A stretch of 64,000 nucleotides of DNA from Selenomonas sp. oral taxon 126 (GTDB taxonomy: Bacteria; Bacillota; Negativicutes; Selenomonadales; Selenomonadaceae), in assembly GCF_001683335.1 (NCBI RefSeq), contig NZ_CP016201.1, forward strand, positions 2,603,377-2,667,376, given 5' to 3'. Below, in pieces: positions 41,535-47,939 of this stretch. The notes under the pieces are model-generated. The model was given only the letters and a program-made list of their open reading frames with translations. It had not been told where the DNA came from and did no database searches. Numbering within the stretch: the stretch's first letter is position 1; each line of letters starts with the position of its first letter. A program made the position numbers and the translations under genes.

Positions 41535-42830
41535 CTACTTCGCCAGCAGCACGGGGCAATGTGCGTGACGCGTGACATGGGTGGACACGCTGCCAAACGC
41601 AATGCGCTCGAATGTGCCGAAGCCGCGCGAGCCCATGACGATGAGGTGACTCTCCTCCTCTGCCGCGACGGCGACCGTTACCTCGGCGGGATCGCCCTCC
41701 TCGACACGAGTATGCGCGTGCACGCTGCGCGGAATCTCATGCATGAGTTCCGCGAGGAAGCGATATGCCGCGACCTTCAGCTCGGCGGGCAGATAGCCAC
41801 TCATGCTGACCTGCTCGAATGCGGAGATATGTGCGTCGTAGTCAATCACCATGAGGATTGTGATCTCGGCATCTGCCGCGCAGACACGTTTTAGAACCTT
41901 GATCGTGTTATTGCAGCCCTCGGTGAATCCGTTGTTATAACCCGTTCGGATACCGTTCCAAATTTCCTCTTTCCACTGTTCCGTTGTTTTCAGCACGCGG
42001 ATGAATGGGGCAAGATTCGCCATTTGGACGTGCCGTTGAAAATCATGCAGCCGCTCCTTGAACATCTTCCGATCTGCGCTGTCAAAGATACGATAGTATT
42101 CTTCCTTCAGCGCATGGGCTGTTCTCAGTGCTTCCGAAAAGGAAAGTATTTTTGCGAGTTTGCAGCGTTCGTTCAGACTGAGTTTCGGTTCTCGCCCCAA
42201 GAGGATGTGCCGTGCGTTCCGAAACCATTTCTTATCACGCGACGGAAGCCCTGCCTGTACTTCCTTGCGTATGCTGTCGAGCGCATTGTTCGCGAGACGG
42301 ACGGCGTGGAATTTATCGGCTGCGATTTCTGCATTTGGGAAGCACTCTTCGGCGAGTTTATGAAAGAACGGCGATAGATCAATGCTGACGACCATGACAT
42401 TCTCGCGCTCGGATTCAGGATATGCGAGAAGTCTGTTATAAATGCTTGCGGCACAACGGTCATCAATGACGTTGCAGCAACGTCTGTTGTGCAGGTCGTT
42501 GATAACGACCTGATATTTTGCGCCCACGTTTCCGCAGAATTCGTCCATGGAGATGACGGTATCCAGCAGATCGGACTCCTGCTGCGGCTTCGCGCGTGCA
42601 AAATGACGCATAACGGTTGTTGCCGATATGTCATGTCTCCGTACGAAATGCGCTGCGCTGACGAGTTCCCCGTGTGCGTGAACAATTTTCTCGATGACGC
42701 TACGGGGCATTCGTTGATATGCGTCGATGAAACTCCTGTCCTCAGAAAATGTCTTTCCGCATTCACGATAGCGATAACGACGGTTTTTGTAGATGTACCT
42801 AAGCGCCGCATCCGGTATATCTCCATGAAA
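41535..42830 (-). pseudogene. ISL3-family transposase fragment fused in frame to the C-terminal part of a UspA protein
   Basis: On the minus strand the frame first encodes an ISL3 transposase core: RRYRYRECGKTFSED (zinc-ribbon remnant, one Cys changed to Tyr), VISMDEFCGNVGAKY (first Asp), AEIAADKFHAVRLANN (second Asp) and NNGFTEGCNNTIKVLKRVC (Glu). The usual N-terminal ~65 residues and C-terminal tail are missing. At about 41873-41885 it runs without a stop into DAEITILMVIDYDAHISAFE and then GSRGFGTFERIAFGSVSTHV, the back 112 residues of a universal stress protein lacking its first strand. Both genes are therefore incomplete. A 222-bp element abuts the transposase start. Confidence 0.85.
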
Positions 42831-43050
42831 AAAAGATGGGGCTGTTGCACGAAGTTGTTTTGACTCCGTACAACAGCCCCCGTTCGTGTTAGCGCTCAAG
42901 GCGCCCCTACCACCGCTTTGCGGTCCCCCTCCCCCGTGTCGCACGGGGGAGGCTTTTCGTTATGGCATATTAGCTTCCCCCGTCGCAACGGGGGAAGTGG
43001 CGAACGCAGTGAGCCGAAAGGGGCGCTCATGCAACAGTCCCATCTTTTTT
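42829..43050. mobile_element. 222-bp element with 21-bp inverted ends and internal hairpins (MITE/REP-like)
   Basis: Left end 42829-42849 (AAAAAAGATGGGGCTGTTGC...) and right end 43030-43050 are inverted repeats with one mismatch in 21. Inside are GCGCCCCT (42901) and AGGGGCGC (43019) as inner inverted repeats, and two GC-rich hairpins, CCCCCGTGTCGCACGGGGG and CCCCCGTCGCAACGGGGG. It interrupts the transposase fragment on one side and touches the stop codon of a gene remnant on the other. No coding capacity. Confidence 0.7.
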
Positions 43051-43162
43051 ATTCTTCTACGGCGATCTCTTCGCCCGGATATTTCTTTTCCAGCTCCGCT
43101 TTCGTCTTTGCGAGGAGTTCGGCTTTCAACCGCTCAAACTCTTTCCCGTCAATATCATCCCA
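43049..43162 (-). pseudogene. C-terminal remnant of an unknown gene
   Basis: Between two stops the minus strand reads DDIDGKEFERLKAELLAKTK and then AELEKKYPGEEIAVEE, a sensible helical tail with no start codon. It probably is the end of a conjugative-element gene cut by rearrangement. Its stop codon overlaps the end of the 222-bp element. Confidence 0.5.
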
Positions 43163-43171
43163 TCAAGAAAA

Positions 43172-43480
43172 TCAAAAGGGAATCTCATCGTCCACATCTA
43201 TCATGACCATCTGATTGAACGGCGTCGTGAGGTCTTCGGGAACGGACGGCTTGTCCCGTCCGTCTTTACGCGGCGTCAGGAACTCAATCACATTGGCAAC
43301 GATTTTCGCACGGTACTGTTTCTTGCCCTGATCGTCGGGATAGATGTCCATATCAAGACGCCCATGTACGTTGATGAGATCGCCGACGGCGAGCCGATCT
43401 TTGCAGGTATTCGCGACTGCGCTCCATGCCTCCACGCGAAAATAGTTGACGGGAAAGTTCCCTTTCTCGTCTTTAAGGTT
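43172..43480 (-). pseudogene. ssb: Single-stranded DNA-binding protein fragment (5' end lost)
   Basis: The minus strand reads KDEKGNFPVNYFRVEAWSAV, then GDLINVHGRLDMDIYPDDQG and KQYRAKIVANVIEFLTP, and ends DVDDEIPF, the acidic SSB tail that recruits partners. The first OB-fold strand is missing: upstream in frame there is a stop and no start before an internal GTG (43435). A different frame upstream reads GGLVKTL just before the KDEKGN point, suggesting a one-base deletion. An intact minus-strand start would lie under the next plus-strand gene. Confidence 0.65.
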
Positions 43481-43606
43481 TTCACGAGTCCGCCCTTGTC
43501 GCTGTCCGCGATCTGCATCTCGATCTGCATTTCACAGACGCGGCACTGGAACAGAAACGCACACAGAACGAGAAGGAGCATGAGGAAATTGAACGGAGAC
43601 GAGGAG

Positions 43607-43957
43607 ATGGAACTCGCGAAGCTGGTGGACGAATTGGACGGAATGGATTCGGAGATTTCTCTGGACGAACCAAAGGAAGGACAGGAGAAGTCGATGGACA
43701 TAGCGAGAACTTCCTCGCCCACTCCCCTTCCGGCAGCATATCAAAGTCCGACACTCATCAACCTACCATCGACGAAATTGCCCAAAAAGGACTTCGTCTG
43801 CATGTACTGCCCAGCGGGAATGTGGGTACTAAAGGGCGACGCACTCCTATGTTTCTGTCGGATGATGTCAAGCGTCAGCTATACCTCCGAGGAGGGGGAC
43901 GAGAGACCTGTCTGGCTATGCGATGGTCTCACGCTCGCGCAAGAAGGCGCGATGTAG
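43607..43957 (+). CDS. Small Cys-rich protein upstream of relaxase
   Basis: A 116-residue protein. The first half is acidic (MELAKLVDELDGMDSEISLD); the second has FVCMYCPAGMWVLKGDALLC and FCRMM, with a later Cys in WLCDG, a possible zinc-binding set of CxxC and CxC type. I have seen this arrangement before relaxase genes in Firmicute mobile elements, but no function is known to me. ATG 43607 has GGAG eight bases upstream; the ATG at 43580 has it one base away. It overlaps the relaxase start by 40 bases. Confidence 0.65.
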   Translation: MELAKLVDELDGMDSEISLDEPKEGQEKSMDIARTSSPTPLPAAYQSPTLINLPSTKLPKKDFVCMYCPAGMWVLKGDALLCFCRMMSSVSYTSEEGDERPVWLCDGLTLAQEGAM

Positions 43958-45939
43958 AACGCACAGCGGATGCCATCTTGGACGTTCTCCAAAAGGGGAC
44001 GGACAGCACATTCGCCTCCTCCCATCTCCAATACATCAACCGCGAAGCCGCTCATGAAATGCGCGGCGGCTGCGTCGCCACGGGACACGCGATGCCGCGT
44101 TTGGCAGAGGATTCCCCGCTGAAATTTTTCCATGCGGCAGACCGTTATGAACGTGCGAACGGCGAGCGTTACAAAGAAATCATCTTCGCACTGCCGAACG
44201 AATTAAACCTTGCGCAGCAGAAAGAAATCCTCGACGCATTTCTCTCCAAACACCTCGCGGATCATTACTATGCGTGGGCGATTCATGAGAAGGTCGGCAC
44301 ACTCTCCGGCGGAGAGCGGCAGCCGCACGTTCACATCATGTTCTCGACGCGCGAGATCGACGCACAGGAAAGACAACAGGAGCGCACGCCCGAAAAGTTC
44401 TTCCAGCGCGCCAACAAGAAGCATCCCGAGCGGGGCGGCTACGTGAAAGCCGAGAAGTGGGTCGGTAAAAAACGGAAGGACTACCTGCTGCATATCCGCG
44501 AGGACTTCGAAAAAAACCAGAACGCCGTCCTCGAAAAACACGGTGTTCCCGTCCGTGTCGATCATCGGACGCTCAAGGCGCAGCAGGAAGACGCGCTGCG
44601 TCGCGGTGATCACGTTCTTGCAGAACTCCTTGACCGCATTCCGGAAACGGACTTCGCCGTTTCTCTCGACGATATTCTGAAAAAGAATGCGCGCGTGGAG
44701 CGTTTTCAACGACTGCGTGCGCTCAATGACAAGCACAGACATCTTGTCAGCGCGAAGAATCTCGCCACTGACCGCGTGCGGCAGGTAAATGCCGAAGAAC
44801 TCCTTGTGAATCTACAGCGCGCATACGAGGAGCTGCGTGAAAATCTGCCGGAGGATGCGCGCAAGGAACTCGAGGACGCCCACCGTGACCTCATAGCAAC
44901 GGAGACGACCGTCCTGTGGGGAGATGCGGTGCAGGAAAAAGCGCGCCTTGACTTCATGGAAGAAGATACGCGCGCACTGTGGCACGAGATGAAAACGGCG
45001 CGCACGGAGCTGCGCGATCTGAGGGCACTCGCCGAGGGTGTGCGTGTAGCGGAAAAAAGCACCGCAGATGAGGCGCAGTCTGCCGAGGAGCTGCTGCCCG
45101 CACTCGAAGAGCGGATTACTACAGCGCAGAAAAAATATCATCGCGCTGCAAAAAAACTTCAGCCGGAGCTGCGGAAACTTTCGGCGCGTGGAACAGCGCG
45201 CAATATTGAAAACCGCATCCATCAGCTTCTCTTTGAGAACGAGCTTGCAAAGAAACGCTTCGAGAAGCGGCTGCGGGATTTCAAAGACCGGATCGAAACA
45301 GCGAAGACAAAACTGCATACAGAACGTGTGGAAGAGTCGGGCGCACAGAGCTTTTCACTCGCCGATGTTGTTCGTATACTCTCGGAGGCAAAGCGGTATA
45401 CGGACGCAGCCATCATCGAAAAGCGCAAGGAACTGGAAGAGGTACAAAAGAACGTACTCACACCGGAGCGCGCCGAACTCATCGCACAGAACATCTTTGC
45501 AGGAGGCGCGTGGAAGGAGCTGCGTGCACGCGAGAATGCACACCGCAAGCAGGAAGGCTACTATAAAAACGACGTGGCAGCATGGAAAACGGAGCGCGAC
45601 GCATTCGAGAAGAAGTCTGCGCCCGGCTTGTTCGCGTCATCCGCGACGAAGAAAGCATACAGAGATGAGGAGCGCTCGCTCGAGGATCGGCGTGAGGCAC
45701 TCGTTCAGCGAAAGAACTCTCTTGCAAAGGAATCTGCTGAACTCACCCGTATGCACAGCGAACTCACCGAACGATGCAACACGCCCGAGGCGGCGAAAAA
45801 GATTGCGGGCATTGCTGCGGGCGTCATGGAGCGCAACAAGCCGTTCGCCGTAAAGGCATCGAAGCTCGCAGGAGAGCTTGCAGCCATGACGAAGGAAAGC
45901 GCGGAGCTGGGCAAAGAAAAATCCGCTGCCGATCAGTAG
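43918..45939 (+). CDS. mobA: MobA/MobL-family relaxase
   Basis: A 673-residue conjugative DNA-nicking protein. The N-terminal relaxase part (to about residue 230) has SSHLQYINREAAHE, LKFFHAADRYERANGERYKE, FALPNELNLAQQKEILDAFL and the metal-binding three-His type motif ERQPHVHIMFSTREID. The rest is a long helical, charged coiled-coil region (about 300-660). ATG 43918 is the first start compatible with the conserved part; its ribosome site is weak, so it may be coupled to the overlapping upstream gene. No origin of transfer could be placed. Confidence 0.88.
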   Translation: MRWSHARARRRDVERTADAILDVLQKGTDSTFASSHLQYINREAAHEMRGGCVATGHAMPRLAEDSPLKFFHAADRYERANGERYKEIIFALPNELNLAQQKEILDAFLSKHLADHYYAWAIHEKVGTLSGGERQPHVHIMFSTREIDAQERQQERTPEKFFQRANKKHPERGGYVKAEKWVGKKRKDYLLHIREDFEKNQNAVLEKHGVPVRVDHRTLKAQQEDALRRGDHVLAELLDRIPETDFAVSLDDILKKNARVERFQRLRALNDKHRHLVSAKNLATDRVRQVNAEELLVNLQRAYEELRENLPEDARKELEDAHRDLIATETTVLWGDAVQEKARLDFMEEDTRALWHEMKTARTELRDLRALAEGVRVAEKSTADEAQSAEELLPALEERITTAQKKYHRAAKKLQPELRKLSARGTARNIENRIHQLLFENELAKKRFEKRLRDFKDRIETAKTKLHTERVEESGAQSFSLADVVRILSEAKRYTDAAIIEKRKELEEVQKNVLTPERAELIAQNIFAGGAWKELRARENAHRKQEGYYKNDVAAWKTERDAFEKKSAPGLFASSATKKAYRDEERSLEDRREALVQRKNSLAKESAELTRMHSELTERCNTPEAAKKIAGIAAGVMERNKPFAVKASKLAGELAAMTKESAELGKEKSAADQ

Positions 45940-46175
45940 CGGAAAAGCGAGGGCGACGGGGTACGTTATACAGTTGCACCGTCCTCCGGAAAGGGCAGCA
46001 GTGGTTCGCGCAGCAAGGAACTGATGCGGCGCGCACGATTGCAAAAGGGATCAGCGATCCCCAATATGCGGCACTCGTCGCGCGCAGCAAGGACAGCCGC
46101 ATGGGAGAAAACTGGTCGCTCATGTCGGAGATGGAGAAGGACGAAATCCTCGCCGAGAGTGCAAAGGGGAGATAG
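45936..46175 (+). CDS. Small reading frame after relaxase, start unresolved
   Basis: The plus strand reads TVLRKGQQWFAQQGTDAART, then ISDPQYAALVARSKDSRMGE and MSEMEKDEILAESAKGR to a stop at 46175. This looks like real protein by composition. In this frame no ATG, GTG or TTG is found after the relaxase stop until MGENW. The next upstream ATG (45774) is within the relaxase and gives an implausible Arg/Cys-rich N-terminus. It may have lost its start, or be expressed as part of a frameshifted relaxase. Confidence 0.4.
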   Translation, partial: VAEKRGRRGTLYSCTVLRKGQQWFAQQGTDAARTIAKGISDPQYAALVARSKDSRMGENWSLMSEMEKDEILAESAKGR

Positions 46176-46185
46176 GCGCAGCGTG

Positions 46186-46215
46186 TTGACAGCGGGAAGA
46201 TTTTTGCTTTAAGAT
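46186..46215 (+). promoter_or_regulatory. Promoter of the antitoxin-like gene at 46247
   Basis: TTGACA (46186-46191) and TAAGAT (46210-46215), 18-base spacer. Transcription would begin near 46222, which excludes the ATG at 46220 and supports the TTG at 46247. Confidence 0.65.
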
Positions 46216-46246
46216 AGTTATGGAAGGCGAGAAAGGAGTGATTGCC

Positions 46247-46663
46247 TTGGAACTGCACACCTATAACGATTACCTGCGCGATCTCTTGAAGGATGCCCCC
46301 TGTATCCTTGCTTATGATACGGCTGCTGATTATCTGGGGCTGTCCAATGGAAGCAGTTTTCATGAAACTGCCCACATCTATGTGCAGTCACCATTGCACA
46401 TAGACGGAACAACAGAGCATATCATCCCCTCTTTCTCCGCTGTGGAACATGAACCGCGCAACGGTCTTATTTGCACGACCGTCAATCAGACCATCAACGA
46501 TCTTCTGCGTGCGGATGGAGATAATCAGGTCATACAGGAAAGTTTAGCGGACGTATATTTTTCCAACGGAGAATCCTTTGATTCCTTGCAGATCGAGCAA
46601 GACCTTCTCCCACGCTTCGAGAAATACAAAGTATGGGCAATGGAATACTATGACGAGGAATGA
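46247..46663 (+). CDS. Putative AbiEi-like antitoxin-type protein
   Basis: A 138-residue protein starting at TTG 46247 (GGAG eight bases upstream). The N-terminal part has YNDYLRDLLKDAPCILAYDT and AADYLGLSNGSS, similar to the promoter-type segment of AbiEi-like proteins. Later comes LICTTVNQTINDLLRADGDN, which parallels their T-x-x-x-T-x-x-D-L-L segment, and FEKYKVWAMEYYDEE at the end. The link to AbiEi is by pattern only. It converges on a HipA-like kinase gene with a 26-bp perfect hairpin between. More AT-rich than the transfer genes. Confidence 0.5.
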   Translation: MELHTYNDYLRDLLKDAPCILAYDTAADYLGLSNGSSFHETAHIYVQSPLHIDGTTEHIIPSFSAVEHEPRNGLICTTVNQTINDLLRADGDNQVIQESLADVYFSNGESFDSLQIEQDLLPRFEKYKVWAMEYYDEE

Positions 46664-46665
46664 AG

Positions 46666-46728
46666 CATTTCAACACCAGAACAGGGGCTGCTCTTCATAA
46701 GGGCAGCCCCTGTTCTGGTGTTGAAATG
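46666..46728. terminator. Hairpin with a 26-bp perfect stem between converging genes
   Basis: Arms 46666-46691 and 46703-46728 are perfect complements around an 11-base loop, starting two bases after the stop at 46663. Flanking T/A tracts are poor. It likely ends both transcripts, but the length is unusual. Confidence 0.8.
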
Positions 46729-46769
46729 TTTGCTTCTGAGGTGTGGAGAGACGAAACAACAGCCTCACT

Positions 46770-47656
46770 TTATCTGCCGCGCCCACGATCCGGTTCTGCA
46801 TTTTCTGCTTTCACCTTTTTCAGTGTCGGCACTAACATACGATCATAGCGTAGTTGCATCGCCTTTTTGAGATATTCTTTTCGAATATCAGAAAGCCCGG
46901 GCGTTGCATTCAAAATCATCTCCGCTGTACTGCCTCTTTCAGTCCATCCGGAGGGTTTTTGAAAAGCTCATGATAGAAGACCCGTTTTCCGCAATATGTA
47001 TAAGCCGATGGAATATTATACTCTGCACTGCTGAAATCTGCGGCATTGTCTAAATTCTGTGCCATACGCTCATCGGATAATAAAGCGGAAAGAGACGATC
47101 CGCAATCGTATACAGGAGCGTCCTTGATGATATTTCCTTTCGTTAAAACCCCCCAATTATCCAAGTGCCGGTCACCATTTCCAATCAAGGCATCAACAAC
47201 GAACATATCCCAAAAATGCTTTTTGAACGCCTCTTTCTGCGTATCAGCAATTTTAGGTATATGATCGATAGTGTCCATGACATCCTCAATATTGCAGACC
47301 CAGTGATTTCGCGCTTCACTGTCCGTATTCATACGGGCAAGTTTGCTGAACTCCATAAGTTCGTACCCGTTGGAACAAAAATCTTCGCAAGCGACAACAA
47401 TTTTTCGCATTCCTTCAGGATTCGTATACGTCCCTAAAAAGGTTTTCTGTGTAGGAATGCCGACGGAGCGAAATATTTTACATCCAATGTCTTCTGAAAA
47501 CTGGTTGTTCATATAGCTCAGTTTATTTTTGGCAGCACGAACAGGGTCGGGAAATTTCACCATGTGAAGCCGTCCGCAAAACAAAAAGGCTTTTTTTCGT
47601 TCAGATCCGGCAAACTTATGATTGAAGATTTCTTCTTGTTCATTAAAGTTTATCAT
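46770..47656 (-). pseudogene. HipA/CtkA-like kinase, copy 1, C-terminus frameshifted
   Basis: ATG 47656 overlaps the partner gene stop (ATGA). The open part (46916-47656, 246 residues) has KKAFLFCGRLHMVKFPDP (ATP lobe Lys), ALIGNGDRHLDNWGVL (catalytic loop Asp and Asn) and PVYDCGSSLSALLSDE (metal Asp), so the catalytic core is present. It stops at KEAVQRR. In the next frame GLSDIRKEYLKKAMQLRYDR and VPTLKKVKAENAEPDRGRGR to 46770 match the end of copy 2 (56274). A deletion of roughly 15-20 codons with a frame change has split the C-terminal helix region. The core may still be active. Confidence 0.75.
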
Positions 47657-47865
47657 ACAACTTGTCCCCAAAAATAAGATTTCATTTCCTCTGCCTCACC
47701 ATCAGTAAGGAAGTGACTCTTAACTAAATATTTCAACTCCATGGTAATCTTGCTGACAGCCATTTCATAGTGGTGCTGATCTTCGTGTTCAAGAGCCGCA
47801 TACGCTTCCTGCATATAGGATTTTAGCAGTTCCGGATACTGATCCGGCTGATAACAAAGCGCCAT
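47653..47865 (-). CDS. Small partner of HipA-like kinase, copy 1
   Basis: A 70-residue helical acidic protein: MALCYQPDQYPELLKSYMQE at the start and LTDGEAEEMKSYFWGQVV at the end. It matches the partner at 57187 in the pattern Y-x-P-x-x-Y-x-x-x-L-x-x-Y-M and E-x-E-E-M-x-x-Y-F-x-G. No helix-turn-helix is apparent. ATG 47865 follows GGAGG by ten bases. It overlaps the kinase start by four bases, so the two are made together; an antitoxin or kinase-controlling role is inference. Confidence 0.7.
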   Translation of the reverse strand: MALCYQPDQYPELLKSYMQEAYAALEHEDQHHYEMAVSKITMELKYLVKSHFLTDGEAEEMKSYFWGQVV

Positions 47866-47939
47866 GATTGATGCACCTCCAAAAATCTTTTTTTCAATTC
47901 TACCATGCCGTCCATATCCGTGCAACAGCTTCTCTCACT

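Noticed and set aside
42920-43000. The paired GC-rich hairpins as a CRISPR array or origin of transfer
   Set aside because: Only two hairpins with different arms and no equal spacers. They sit inside an element with inverted ends and no nick-site pattern could be recognised.
43436-43500. Programmed -1 frameshift in ssb
   Set aside because: The bases at the junction (ACC TTA AAG) do not form a slippery heptamer and no start with a ribosome site is found upstream, so a mutation fits better.
45774-45935. ATG 45774 as start of the small gene after the relaxase
   Set aside because: It would add an Arg/Cys-rich mirror-like stretch wholly inside the relaxase gene with no ribosome site.
46220-46246. 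ATG 46220 as start of the antitoxin-like gene
   Set aside because: It lies at or before the likely transcription start (the -10 box ends at 46215), whereas TTG 46247 has GGAG at the right distance.
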